A DNA stretch of 64,000 bases from Tepiditoga spiralis (GCF_014701195.1 NZ_AP018712.1:2002501-2066500), one strand, 5' to 3'; numbered from the stretch's first letter, positions 19,635 to 29,000 are shown. A program made the numbers and translations. The notes: generated by a model not told the origin, from the letters alone.

Positions 19635-20072
19635 ATGTCTAATATAGTAAACTTTAAAAATAAATCAAAAAAATCTACACCAATTATTTTAGATACTAAT
19701 TCAATTATAAACAATATCAATAACTGTAAAAATTTAATTACTACATATAATAATGTAATTATACCTTTTATGTGTATTGAAGAATTAGAAAAACTAAAAA
19801 CATCACCTAAAACGCATTATGCCGCTCAAAAAGCTATAAAATTTTTAGAAAAATTTTATAAATTAAATAAAATAAAATTTATTAATTCATTTCCAAATCT
19901 TCTACCAATAGAATATCAGGAATTAAATCCAGATAATTTAATACTTTCAGTATGTATAAATTATAAAAAAGAAAATCCAATTTTTATAACTTCAGATAAA
20001 TTATTAAAAATTAAAGCAAAAGCATTAGATATAAATACATATGATATAAACGAAATATTTATAATATACTAA
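19635..20072 (+). CDS. PIN-domain nuclease
   Basis: 145 residues with the four acidic positions of PIN ribonucleases: D in IILDTNSII, E in IEELEKLK, D in LNPDNLILS and D in FITSDKLLKIKA. It resembles the PIN half of PhoH2/YlaK-type proteins more than VapC. A GGGGG site lies before ATG 19635. Likely an RNase; as part of a small unit next to a possible RelE-like protein it may be a toxin. A decayed piece of a paralog lies at 23515. Confidence 0.75.
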   Translation: MSNIVNFKNKSKKSTPIILDTNSIINNINNCKNLITTYNNVIIPFMCIEELEKLKTSPKTHYAAQKAIKFLEKFYKLNKIKFINSFPNLLPIEYQELNPDNLILSVCINYKKENPIFITSDKLLKIKAKALDINTYDINEIFIIY

Positions 20073-20174
20073 ATATTTTTGGTAGCATAAAAAATTTTGT
20101 GTAAACGCTTCTTCTTGAAAGGTAAAAATTGATAAAAAATAGTAAATAATACCCATTTTATAACATACCTTAAA

Positions 20175-20212
20175 ACATAAAAAGCTGAGATAAATATCTC
20201 AGCTTTTTATGT
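20175..20212. terminator. Bidirectional terminator between PIN and CARF-HD genes
   Basis: A 17-bp perfect stem (ACATAAAAAGCTGAGAT) with a 4-nt loop lies between convergent genes; its right edge touches the stop codon of the minus-strand gene. Confidence 0.85.
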
Positions 20213-22773
20213 TAATCAAAAATTATTTTTGTTATATTTTTTTCTTTTGAAATGTAAGCATTCTCAAACTCTTTTTTAATATCTTCTTTTATTTCCTCAA
20301 TAAAATCTACACTACTATCTTTTTCATTTTTTAAATTTTTATTTTCAATAATTTTTATATGTAATATTTTTTCATCTTTTGAGTTATCTTCAAACCAAGT
20401 TGGATAAATTGCAGAAACTCTACTATGTTTGGTAAAATGATTAAACTGTCTTGCTTTAAAAGCAATTTTATCTATAATTTCAAGTTCAAACGTTATTTTA
20501 TCTATATTATCATAAATATTATTTTCTAATCTTTTTGCAGTATTATCAAGATCTTTATAGTTTTCTTCTTTAAGATACTTTTTTATATTTTCAAGGTCAG
20601 TTTTATAAACTTTATAGAATTCAAATTCTTTTGTCTTATCAATTAAATAAAAAATTTCATTTTTAGTTCTTTCAATCCTATTTTTATGATAACTATCTGT
20701 TATTATTCTATCTGCTTGAACATCTGTACCATCAATAAATTTTATCCATTTTGCTAAATGAATTACAATTTTTTTTAATTTATTATTCATTGGATTATAT
20801 ATATTAATTAACTTATCTGTTTTTATTTTTAAAGGTTTTATAAAATTTTTTTCTTTATCCTTTGAATTTAAATCTTCTTCAACCTCTAAATAACCCCTAT
20901 GATACTTACAAATCATTTTTATTGCTTCTTTTACTTCTTCTGTTTTATCTCCAAAAATCTCTTTTAAAGTTTTTGAATTTGAACTAAATGGTTTAATTTC
21001 TGCTAATATATCATATTCTTTATTATCTATTAACTGCAAAGTTAATTCATTATGCAAATCTCTAACTAAAGATGGTAATGAATCCAAATAATAAGTTTTT
21101 CCATCAACAAAGTATTTTGGATAAGTATGGCCTAAATCATGAATATTTAAGGCTACACCAAATATAAAATACAGTAAATCTTTATAAGAAATATCATTAT
21201 TATATTCTTCTTCTAAATTATCAACATTCAAAAAAATACTTTCACTAAGAGTATTTATTAAATTGACTGTAAACTCCATTAAACGTTTACTATGTCTTTG
21301 AGAATGCTCTACTGTTTCTGGAATTTGATCTCCCATCCACATAGTTGACCATTTTTTTATTATACCATCTTTTAAATAAGCTTTTAAATTGTTATTTTTT
21401 AATAAATGTAAATATTTTTCACCGTATCCAAAAGGCATTTCTCTTTTTTCTTTTAGTTTATCAAATATTTTTTCAAGTGGGAAAAAAGAAATTATACCCT
21501 CATTTGAAATTTTCATTATTTTATATAAAATATCTGGAAAAGATAATAAATCAGATAAGTCAAACATTTCTTTATTTTCCGAATCTTTATAAGCTTTTAA
21601 AATAGAATAAGATTCATCTATATAATTATAATCCCAATCAATGCCAAATTGAGGTATCTTAACGAGATTATGTTGTCTTTCATATTTATAATAAAAATTT
21701 TTTTGATTGAACATAGAATAAAAACTTAATATTATACCTAAATATTTCACTCCTGGAGCAACGTCAATTATTATTTCATTGTTTTTTTCTTTTTCAAATA
21801 TTCCATCCATTATATCCCAAATTTCTTTAAACGTAGTTGACGAAGTTTTATAATCATCAGGATTAAAATTTAACTTTCTATATTCAATCTCAACACCTTT
21901 AAAAAATTTTTTAAAGGTGTAAGTTAAATAATAATATATTTTATTTAAATCATTTTGAAAAGTTAAATCTAATTCTTCAACTATATTCTTTTTTATATTC
22001 TCGTAAGGTTCGTTCAATAATAAAATAATTTTTTTTATATTAAAACCTTTTTCTTTTAATAAATAGATTGTTTGAAGTTCTGGAGTTAATTTAGAATTTT
22101 CATAATCTAATTTTTTTAAACTTTTTAAGTTATCAAAAACTGTATTTCCTGTTTTTTCATTTTTTCTATTACCTGTAATAGCTTGGCCACAAGGCATAAT
22201 TACTGTTACATCATTCAAAAGTTTATTATTCACATAATTTATTACATCTAAAAATAATTCATTGCTATTTTTATTATCATTATTGTATTGTTTAAGTAAA
22301 TTATTTATAGTATTTGTTGACAATATTTTATCATTATATTCATTAATATCATCTTCAGAAATTTTTTCATATCTATTTATTTCATATTCTTCAAAAAACT
22401 CAAAAGAACAAATTTTGTTTTTCTTTTCAATTTCTAACATATAATTTATATTTTTTGAATAATTTAAGTTAAATGGTGTTAAATACTCATATAAAATAAT
22501 TTCTGGATCCTTTTTTATTACGTACTTTACTTTTACTATTAATTTAGAATCTTTTAATTTTTCAATAAGATCGTGTTTTATTTTTATACTTTTTTCATTT
22601 TCAATCCAATATTTTAAAATACCTGTGCTTTGTTTTTCTAAAATTAATTTTATATTTTTATCTGTATACCACTGTATAATTCCAATTTTTTTCACAGCAT
22701 TTTCCTTTAATTTTTTTAATTTTTCTTCATCATCTTTAAAAATTAAATATTTACATTTATTTTCTGTTTTCAT
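20212..22773 (-). CDS. CARF-like sensor fused to HD domain
   Basis: 853 residues. The middle (~190-400) has a CARF-type Rossmann pattern: NDVTVIMPCGQAITGN (strand 1 and ligand loop), then IIIDVAPGVKYLGIILSFY, which resembles the DxTGGTK-type motif of CARF proteins. The C-terminal half has an HD phosphohydrolase/nuclease: H in EHSQRHSKRLMEF, HD in ALNIHDLGH, H in CKYHRGYL and D in FIDGTDVQADR. CARF-HD proteins are known type III CRISPR accessories thought to be switched by cyclic oligoadenylate. The N-terminal 190 residues are unrecognised. AAAGGAG precedes ATG 22773. It stands alone on the opposite strand to the rest of the island. CARF call moderate, HD call strong. Confidence 0.65.
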   Translation of the reverse strand: MKTENKCKYLIFKDDEEKLKKLKENAVKKIGIIQWYTDKNIKLILEKQSTGILKYWIENEKSIKIKHDLIEKLKDSKLIVKVKYVIKKDPEIILYEYLTPFNLNYSKNINYMLEIEKKNKICSFEFFEEYEINRYEKISEDDINEYNDKILSTNTINNLLKQYNNDNKNSNELFLDVINYVNNKLLNDVTVIMPCGQAITGNRKNEKTGNTVFDNLKSLKKLDYENSKLTPELQTIYLLKEKGFNIKKIILLLNEPYENIKKNIVEELDLTFQNDLNKIYYYLTYTFKKFFKGVEIEYRKLNFNPDDYKTSSTTFKEIWDIMDGIFEKEKNNEIIIDVAPGVKYLGIILSFYSMFNQKNFYYKYERQHNLVKIPQFGIDWDYNYIDESYSILKAYKDSENKEMFDLSDLLSFPDILYKIMKISNEGIISFFPLEKIFDKLKEKREMPFGYGEKYLHLLKNNNLKAYLKDGIIKKWSTMWMGDQIPETVEHSQRHSKRLMEFTVNLINTLSESIFLNVDNLEEEYNNDISYKDLLYFIFGVALNIHDLGHTYPKYFVDGKTYYLDSLPSLVRDLHNELTLQLIDNKEYDILAEIKPFSSNSKTLKEIFGDKTEEVKEAIKMICKYHRGYLEVEEDLNSKDKEKNFIKPLKIKTDKLINIYNPMNNKLKKIVIHLAKWIKFIDGTDVQADRIITDSYHKNRIERTKNEIFYLIDKTKEFEFYKVYKTDLENIKKYLKEENYKDLDNTAKRLENNIYDNIDKITFELEIIDKIAFKARQFNHFTKHSRVSAIYPTWFEDNSKDEKILHIKIIENKNLKNEKDSSVDFIEEIKEDIKKEFENAYISKEKNITKIIFD

Positions 22774-22920
22774 AAAATCACTCTCCTTTAAAATTAATTT
22801 ATAATTAATTTTACCATAATTTTATTTTATTTTGTATATAAAACATAAAAAATTTTTTTAAATTAAAAACAAATATATTATAATAAATAAAAATGTAAAA
22901 TTTATAATGTTTAATGTATA

Positions 22921-23330
22921 ATAAAAGTAAGCCAGGAATACAATTGAAAAATGGACCAGGAAGGAAAAATGCCCCTTTGAAGGGGCGAGTCCAGTGGACG
23001 GAGGGATGTGGTTTATTGTTATATTAGTTATTTATTAGTATATAGAAAATTAGAAGGAGAAACACCCCTCCGAAAAAACCTCGTCCCCTCAAGGGGACAT
23101 TTATAAACTTAAATATTATGACATAATATACGCTTCCACAAATGAAAGTGTTTAAAGTATAAAAAAAAAAAGCCAGGAATAAAAAAAAGGATCAGGGAAG
23201 AATTTATAAAATCTTTGGATTGATTGGAGAAATTATAATATTAACAAACTCTTAATGTTTTCTGAAACCTGTTTTTTTCAGCGTTTTATTTTTTTGGCCC
23301 ATTTTTCAATTGTAAAATACATTTATAAAA
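22921..23330. ncRNA. GC-rich structured intergenic region, possible non-coding RNA
   Basis: In a ~920-nt gap without a gene, 22950-23100 is strikingly GC-rich for this genome and folds well: hairpins GCCCC/GGGGC (22971-22986), GTCC/GGAC (22989-22999) and GTCCCC/GGGGAC (23083-23098), and a long-range helix CGGAGGG (22999-23005) with CCCTCCG (23066-23072). AGCCAGGAATA occurs at 22930 and again at 23171. CAATTGAAAAATGG (near 22941) is found inverted near 23303, bounding the block. No open frame or known RNA family is recognised, and strand is undecided. 23331-23514 and 23578-23696 show nothing. Confidence 0.4.
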
Positions 23331-23514
23331 CATTACTAAAAAAATTCATAAGTAAAAAATTTACAAATATACGTTTAAACTAATAAAAACCAAATAATAC
23401 TCTTCTCTTTAAGTAATAAAATATACTCTCAACAAACTTAAAGAACATTTTGTTTTTTATACTCTTATGATAGTTTTACCTATGTAGCTATTGATCTTTT
23501 ATAAATGTTATTAT

Positions 23515-23577
23515 TTTATTATCTAAAGCTTTAAATGCAAATAAATATGATATAAATAAAATATTTATAATAATTAT
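23515..23577 (+). pseudogene. C-terminal remnant of a PIN-domain gene
   Basis: The reading SKALNANKYDINKIFIII matches the C terminus of the PIN protein at 19635 (KALDINTYDINEIFIIY), with no intact gene upstream. It is a leftover of a second copy lost by rearrangement. Confidence 0.6.
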
Positions 23578-23696
23578 TAATATTAAGAAGACTTATACTC
23601 TTTAAATATTTAAAAAAAATGATATAATAAATTCTGGTCAAATATAAAAAAATAAATATAAATTTAATCATATTTTATAGTGGGAGGAGAAATCTA

Positions 23697-24161
23697 ATGT
23701 TAGAAATAGCAGGTTACATAGAAGAAAGTTTAACAGATGGTCCTGGAATAAGAAGTGTAGTTTTTTTTCAAGGATGCAGCCGTAATTGCAAAGATTGTCA
23801 CAATAAATCTATAAATGAAAAAGGAAAAGGAAAAAAAATAACAATAAATGAATGTTTTAATATGATAAAAAAAATTTCAAATAACAAAAAAATAACTATC
23901 TCAGGAGGCGAACCTTTAGAACAATATAATAACCTTTTAAAATTAACAAAAAAATTATATGAAAATAAATATGATATATGTATATATACTGGAAATAATT
24001 TAAAAGAAATTCCAAAAGAACTACTTTATTATATAAATTATATAAAGGTAGGATATTTTGATAATAAAAAAACAAATGTTGAGTTAAATTATTACGGTTC
24101 AAAAAATCAAAAATTTTATAAAATAGAAAAAGGAGAGAAAATATGTCTAAAAGAAATTTAG
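23697..24161 (+). CDS. nrdG: Anaerobic ribonucleotide reductase activating protein (radical SAM)
   Basis: 154 residues, the normal NrdG size. The radical SAM cluster motif is CSRNCKDCHN (CxxxCxxC), preceded by SLTDGPGIRSVVFFQG; SGGEPLEQ is the SAM-binding strand. It installs the glycyl radical on NrdD. GGGAGGAG lies before ATG 23697. It overlaps nrdD by 19 nt. Its position between CRISPR arrays rather than in a metabolic operon is unusual. Confidence 0.93.
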   Translation: MLEIAGYIEESLTDGPGIRSVVFFQGCSRNCKDCHNKSINEKGKGKKITINECFNMIKKISNNKKITISGGEPLEQYNNLLKLTKKLYENKYDICIYTGNNLKEIPKELLYYINYIKVGYFDNKKTNVELNYYGSKNQKFYKIEKGEKICLKEI

Positions 24162-25798
24162 CAAATACAAAAGATAATTCCATAAATTTAATATTAGAAA
24201 AATCAATTGATTATCAAAAAAATTATATTTTAAAAAGTATAATACCATTGAATTTATCTAAAAATCATAAAAATAAAAATTTTTGGATACATGATCTAGA
24301 GTATTATGATATATCACACAATTGTATAGGATTAAATATAAAGACTTTAATAAAAAAAGATAATAAAAATATTTCTTTTGAAAAAGCATTAAAATTACTT
24401 TATAAAAAAATTGTTGAAATAACAAATATACAATCAGGCGGAATTGGAATAATAAACTTTGATACTGATATGGCCTATTATTTAAAAAATGAAACAAAAA
24501 AAGAAATTTCTTATCATATTAATGATTTTTTTAACAAATTGAACTTACCAATTAGAAAAGGATGTGAAAAACCTTATGTAACTTTAAATTTTGGATTAGA
24601 TACTTCTGAAAAAGGTCGATTAATTTCAAATGTTTTGTTAGAAGAATTCGAAAAAGGCAATGATGAAAATGAACCTTATATTTTTCCAAATTTAGTATTT
24701 AAAATAAAAAACGGTATTAATTATAATGAAAAAGATATTAATTATGATTTATTAATACGAGCTTTAAAAACAACTTCAAAATGTATGATACCAACTTATA
24801 TGAATTGTGACTCTCAAATAAACAAAAGAGTTGATTCTAAAGAAATAGGAATAATGGGATGTCGTTCACGTATAGTAAACAACATTTTTGGTAAATCTAC
24901 TTCAATAAATAGAGGTAATATAGCTTCCGTTACCATTAATTTAATAAAATTAGCAATAAATTCCAATAATAATAAAATTCTTTTTTATAAAGAATTAAAT
25001 AATTTAATGGAAGAATCTAAAGAATTACTAATACACAGATTAAATAAAGTTTCAAACAGTAATATGAATGAATATTTTTCAAATAATAAAATATATATTG
25101 ATTATGATAAAGATTATTATAACATGTTAAAAAATGGCACTTTATCAATAGGATTTATTGGATTATGGGAATCTTTAGCTATATTAAAAAACGAAAAAAT
25201 AAAAACTATAAACTTCATAGAAAATAATTATAATGAAGCTATTCAAATAATTAAATTCATGCATAACAAAATAAATCAATTTACAAATAAAAATAAATTA
25301 AACTTTTCATTATTAGCAACATCAGGAGAAGGAATATCAGGAATATTTCCAGAAAGTGATAAAAAAATCAAAAATCTAAGTACATTACAAAAAAGCATTA
25401 TAACTAAAGGGTATTATAACAATTCTTTTCATATTCCCGTAGAATTACATACAAAAATATCAAATAAAATAAAATATGAAGGAAACTTTCATAAATATTG
25501 TACAGGCGGCTCAATATCTTATGTTGAATTAAAAGAAATACCAACAAATAATATAGAAGCACTAAAAGAAATAATCCAACTATTTTATATAAATGATTGT
25601 AATTATTTTGGTATAAATTTTCCATTGGACAAATGTAAAGATTGTAATTACATAAATAAAATAGATAAAAGTTGTCCCAAATGTGGAAGTACTAATATTA
25701 TAAAATTAAGAAGAGTTTCTGGATATTTATCTGAAGAAAATAAATTTGCTTCTGGAAAGAAAAAAGAATTAAAAAATAGAAAAAATCATTCTTTATAA
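24143..25798 (+). CDS. nrdD: Anaerobic (class III) ribonucleoside-triphosphate reductase, compact form
   Basis: 551 residues. It reduces ribonucleotides to deoxyribonucleotides without oxygen. Seen: QSGGIGIINFDTD, RISNVLLEEF-type substrate region near residue 155, CMIPTYMNCDS, the zinc site CKDC and CPKC near residue 500, and the glycyl-radical segment RRVSGYLSEENKF at the C terminus. It is shorter than typical bacterial NrdD because the N-terminal ATP-cone (allosteric activity site) is absent, which is more usual in phage enzymes. Followed by a strong terminator. A phage origin or a role in dNTP supply is inference. Confidence 0.9.
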   Translation: MSKRNLANTKDNSINLILEKSIDYQKNYILKSIIPLNLSKNHKNKNFWIHDLEYYDISHNCIGLNIKTLIKKDNKNISFEKALKLLYKKIVEITNIQSGGIGIINFDTDMAYYLKNETKKEISYHINDFFNKLNLPIRKGCEKPYVTLNFGLDTSEKGRLISNVLLEEFEKGNDENEPYIFPNLVFKIKNGINYNEKDINYDLLIRALKTTSKCMIPTYMNCDSQINKRVDSKEIGIMGCRSRIVNNIFGKSTSINRGNIASVTINLIKLAINSNNNKILFYKELNNLMEESKELLIHRLNKVSNSNMNEYFSNNKIYIDYDKDYYNMLKNGTLSIGFIGLWESLAILKNEKIKTINFIENNYNEAIQIIKFMHNKINQFTNKNKLNFSLLATSGEGISGIFPESDKKIKNLSTLQKSIITKGYYNNSFHIPVELHTKISNKIKYEGNFHKYCTGGSISYVELKEIPTNNIEALKEIIQLFYINDCNYFGINFPLDKCKDCNYINKIDKSCPKCGSTNIIKLRRVSGYLSEENKFASGKKKELKNRKNHSL

Positions 25799-25804
25799 AA
25801 ATCT

Positions 25805-25840
25805 AAGTAACTCTTTTAATTATAAAAGAGTTACTTTTTT
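25805..25840 (+). terminator. Terminator of nrdGD
   Basis: AAGTAACTCTTTTA with its complement and a run of T, 7 nt after the nrdD stop. A related hairpin precedes leader 3, so operon terminators insulate the leaders. Confidence 0.85.
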
Positions 25841-25863
25841 TATTAAAAAAAGATAAAAAACAC

Positions 25864-26099
25864 TTGCAAAATAAAAACGAATGTGTTATAATAAACACGA
25901 ACGTAAAGTTTCCGGAACATTGGCAAAAACAAAAAATCGCATAAATAAAGGGTTTGAGCAAAACAGGTTTGGAATCAAGTAATAATAAGCATTACAGACG
26001 AAACGGTGGCAGAAAATGAAGATAATAAAAATATCACAAAGAGGGTTTGGAAAATACGGTATTGAAAGGCACTAATAAATAGGCATTCAAATGCTAGCA
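25864..26099 (+). promoter_or_regulatory. CRISPR leader 2 with promoter
   Basis: TTGCAA (25864-25869), 17-nt spacer, TATAAT (25887-25892), then the same ~200-nt leader as at array 1 with scattered single-base changes. Confidence 0.85.
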
Positions 26100-27415
26100 G
26101 TCTGAATGCTACTCTTCCCTGAAAGGGATAATAACCTATGACTTCTAACTTGAAGCCATAGAGAAGCTTTGAAAGTCTGAATGCTACTCTTCCCTGAAAG
26201 GGATAATAACAAGCTAAGAACCTTAATTACCTTAATAAGTTCTTCTCTAGGTCTGAATGCTACTCTTCCCTGAAAGGGATAATAACATAATTAATAACTC
26301 GTGTCAAATGTTTATTTTGTATCAAAGTCTGAATGCTACTCTTCCCTGAAAGGGATAATAACAATTATTCAACGGATATAGAATATCCGTTTTTCAGTGC
26401 CAGTCTGAATGCTACTCTTCCCTGAAAGGGATAATAACGGGTTCTTTGACATATTAAGAACCCTAATAAGTTTTACCAGTCTGAATGCTACTCTTCCCTG
26501 AAAGGGATAATAACTGGTCACTTATAAAGATCCCAACTATTCTATTTCTATTTTGTCTGAATGCTACTCTTCCCTGAAAGGGATAATAACATAATTAATA
26601 ACTCGTGTCAAATGTTTATTTTGTATCAAAGTCTGAATGCTACTCTTCCCTGAAAGGGATAATAACTGATTTCTTATTTTACTCTTATAATTACTACTGT
26701 TGTAATGTCTGAATGCTACTCTTCCCTGAAAGGGATAATAACCCATCATTTTCTAAGTACATTTTTTCATTTTCCATTACGTCTGAATGCTACTCTTCCC
26801 TGAAAGGGATAATAACTGATAAGGATTCTTTGACATATTAAGAACCCTTATCAATGTCTGAATGCTACTCTTCCCTGAAAGGGATAATAACTTTAACAAG
26901 CCGGGCAATTATTTTAAAATATATCTTCTAGTCTGAATGCTACTCTTCCCTGAAAGGGATAATAACTTTACTCATTCTTTCTCACTCTCCTTTAGTATTT
27001 TTTAAGTCTGAATGCTACTCTTCCCTGAAAGGGATAATAACTTTAGATGATGGCTTTTTCGTATATGGATTTTTAGCTAAGGTCTGAATGCTACTCTTCC
27101 CTGAAAGGGATAATAACACTAAACCGTCCGTGTCGCGAAAGACACGGACGGTTTGATGTCTGAATGCTACTCTTCCCTGCAAGGGATAATAACTTGAAGC
27201 CATAGAGAAGCTTGGATAAAGCTATTTTTAGAGTCTGAATGCTACTCTTCCCTGCAAGGGATAATAACTTACCATCTTTTTCTAAATATATTCTTTCACT
27301 TCTTATTGTCTGAATGCTACTCTTCCCTGAAAGGGATAATAACTGCTAATGTTTTTATCAAACGTAAAAACATTAGCCAATACGTCTGAATGCTACTCTT
27401 CCCTGAAAGGGATAA
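26100..27415 (+). CRISPR. CRISPR array 2: 18 repeats, 17 spacers, last repeat truncated
   Basis: The repeats differ from array 1 by CTGAAAGGG for CTGTAAGGG in the hairpin loop; the repeats at 27158 and 27233 carry CTGCAAGGG. The last one (27384) loses its final TAAC and runs into unrelated sequence. Spacers are 38-40 nt. The spacer at 26287-26326 is repeated exactly at 26591-26630, so part of the array was duplicated. Six spacers (26136, 26211, 26439, 26817, 27042, 27194) belong to the recurrent target family. The spacer at 27118 is a 14-bp hairpin. Confidence 0.98.
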
Positions 27416-27550
27416 GCATTTTCTTCAACAACTTTATGGAATTTTATTTTTTTATTCTTTTCTTTTTCTTACGATCATTGATCCTTTCAAAATTCTTTTA
27501 TTCTTCTTTTCTAAATTTATCCTTTAATCTTTTTTATAAAATATTTTTAA

Positions 27551-27590
27551 TATACTAAATAAAAGAAAGATAAATCTTTATTTAGTATAT
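27551..27590. terminator. Terminator between array 2 and the zinc-ribbon gene
   Basis: TATACTAAATAAA and its complement, with a 14-nt loop, sit just in front of an MSNNNLE element. The 27416-27550 stretch is T-rich and shows no gene. Confidence 0.6.
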
Positions 27591-27592
27591 TA

Positions 27593-27622
27593 ATGTCGAA
27601 TAACAATATGGATAGTACATAA
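27593..27622 (+). repeat. MSNNNLE element, copy 3
   Basis: Reads M-S-N-N-N-M-D-S-T-stop; the stop lies 9 nt before the GAGGTGAG ribosome site of the zinc-ribbon gene (ATG 50 nt downstream of the element start). Confidence 0.75.
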
Positions 27623-27642
27623 ATAAAAAGTGAGGTGAGAAA

Positions 27643-27990
27643 ATGACTTCAGGTTGGAAAAAATGTCCTAATTGTGGGGAAGAAGTACGAGATTATAACA
27701 GAAAATGCTTTAATTGTGGATGGATTTTTTATAAAAAAAAATGTCCTAGATGTGGAAAATATATGGATGATAGTACAAAAGAATGTCCTAGATGTGGATG
27801 GTATTTTTATTGGAATGAATATATCGGAGAAGATGATGGTTGTTATGAAAATTATGAAGATGATAATGATTACGAAGAAAATTATGAAAATGATTGGGAT
27901 TTTTTAACTGATTTAGCTAGTGATGTTTCTGGTATAGATTCAGATTACATTGGAAATGCTGGAGACATTCTTGATGATTATGGATATTAA
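27643..27990 (+). CDS. Double zinc-ribbon protein with acidic tail
   Basis: 115 residues. Two CxxC...CxxC zinc ribbons in tandem (CPNCGEEVRDYNRKCFNCGW and CPRCGKYMDDSTKECPRCGW) are followed by a very acidic Asp/Glu/Tyr/Asn-rich tail (residues 65-115) ending LTDLASDVSGIDSDYIG. Such proteins usually mediate protein or nucleic-acid contacts. It heads the vWA/small-peptide/TerY-P block. Function unknown. Confidence 0.7.
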   Translation: MTSGWKKCPNCGEEVRDYNRKCFNCGWIFYKKKCPRCGKYMDDSTKECPRCGWYFYWNEYIGEDDGCYENYEDDNDYEENYENDWDFLTDLASDVSGIDSDYIGNAGDILDDYGY

Positions 27991-28029
27991 TATTCTTTTT
28001 ATTCTACCTTTCTAAATAAATCTAAACTA

Positions 28030-28062
28030 ATGTCGAATATTAATTTAAAAAATACAAATTAG
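28030..28062 (+). repeat. MSNNNLE element, copy 4
   Basis: Reads M-S-N-I-N-L-K-N-T-N-stop, ending 14 nt before the ATG of the 34-residue peptide gene. It differs from copy 8 by point changes that create this stop. Confidence 0.75.
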
Positions 28063-28075
28063 TGGTGTATTAAAA

Positions 28076-28180
28076 ATGTTTGAATTTTTTATTGGCATAG
28101 TATTAGGAACATTATTTTCAGAAAATTTAAAAATATTTATAAAAAAAATATCAACTTCTAATGATGAAAAAAATAATTAA
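28076..28180 (+). CDS. Tiny membrane peptide of the EF-G-FS family, member 1
   Basis: 34 residues: MFEFFIGIVLGTLFSENLKI then a charged tail KKISTSNDEKNN. One hydrophobic helix with a Gly-x3-Gly spacing and a basic C-terminal end. At least five related peptides lie at 29099, 43867, 44804, 45300 and 46372. The ribosome site is weak (GTGG). It stands 28 nt before the vWA gene, as does member 3 before the second vWA gene, so the pair is inherited together. Resembles small type I toxin or regulatory membrane peptides only in size and layout. Confidence 0.6.
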   Translation: MFEFFIGIVLGTLFSENLKIFIKKISTSNDEKNN

Positions 28181-28208
28181 TTAAAAAATCTTGAAGGGAG
28201 GAGGAAAT

Positions 28209-28970
28209 ATGAAAAATAGCATATTAGTTAGAACAGAAGATTTAATTAATAATCCAACACCAAGAATTCCAATATGTTTATGCTTAGATACAAGTGGTTC
28301 AATGGATGCACTTAGCGGAAATTTTAAACTAACAGGAAAAACTTGTTTTAAAGATGGGAAAGAATGGAATGTTGCAACAGGTGGAGTAACTAGACTTAGC
28401 AAACTTCAAGATGGATTAGAAATTTTTTATAATGCCATTAAAACAGATGAAATAGCATCAGCTTCTGCTGAAATTTGTATTGTTGAATTTAATGATAATG
28501 CAAATTGTATATTAGATTTCGCAAATATTAAAAGACAAAAAATTCCAAATTTAAAAACATCAGGAAATACAGCAATGGGCAAAGGAGTAAATTTAGCCTT
28601 AGATTTATTAGAAAAAAGAAAAGAAGAATATAGAGAAAAAGGTGTAGATTATTATCAACCATGGTTAGTATTAATGACAGATGGAGAACCAAATGGAAAT
28701 CCCAAAGAATTGTCAAGAGCAATTGAAAGAACAAGAAAAATGATTGAAAATAGAAAACTAACTATTTTTCCAATAGGTATAGGTGACGAAGCTGGAATGG
28801 AAACATTACAAAAGTTTTCTCCAAATAGGCAACCATTAAAATTAAAAGGTTTAAAATTTAAAGAATTTTTTACTTGGTTAAGCCAAAGCGTATCAAGAAC
28901 TTCACAATCAATGCCAGGAGAAAAAATACAATTGGATATCGAAAAAATCAAAAGTTGGGGAGAATTATAA
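28209..28970 (+). CDS. vWA-domain protein (TerY-like) with insertion, copy 1
   Basis: 253 residues. von Willebrand A fold with a MIDAS metal site: LCLDTSGSMD (DxSxS), Thr in SGNTAMGKGV and Asp in LMTDGEPNG. Compared with the vWA at 32050 it has an extra ~30-residue hairpin (residues ~35-65, with GKTCFKDGKEW) after the first motif. TerY-like vWA proteins act with a kinase and phosphatase in TerY-P systems. GGGAGGAGG precedes ATG 28209. A close paralog lies at 43996. Role inferred from context. Confidence 0.85.
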   Translation: MKNSILVRTEDLINNPTPRIPICLCLDTSGSMDALSGNFKLTGKTCFKDGKEWNVATGGVTRLSKLQDGLEIFYNAIKTDEIASASAEICIVEFNDNANCILDFANIKRQKIPNLKTSGNTAMGKGVNLALDLLEKRKEEYREKGVDYYQPWLVLMTDGEPNGNPKELSRAIERTRKMIENRKLTIFPIGIGDEAGMETLQKFSPNRQPLKLKGLKFKEFFTWLSQSVSRTSQSMPGEKIQLDIEKIKSWGEL

Positions 28971-29000
28971 AAAAATATTACCATTATAAACAATCTTTTT

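Noticed and set aside
22921-23330. tmRNA, RNase P, SRP or 6S RNA in the GC-rich block
   Set aside because: None of their conserved cores could be matched on either strand.
27349-27558. 69-codon frame MFLSNVKTLANTSECY...
   Set aside because: It begins within the last spacer and broken repeat of array 2 and continues in T-rich filler; no ribosome site.
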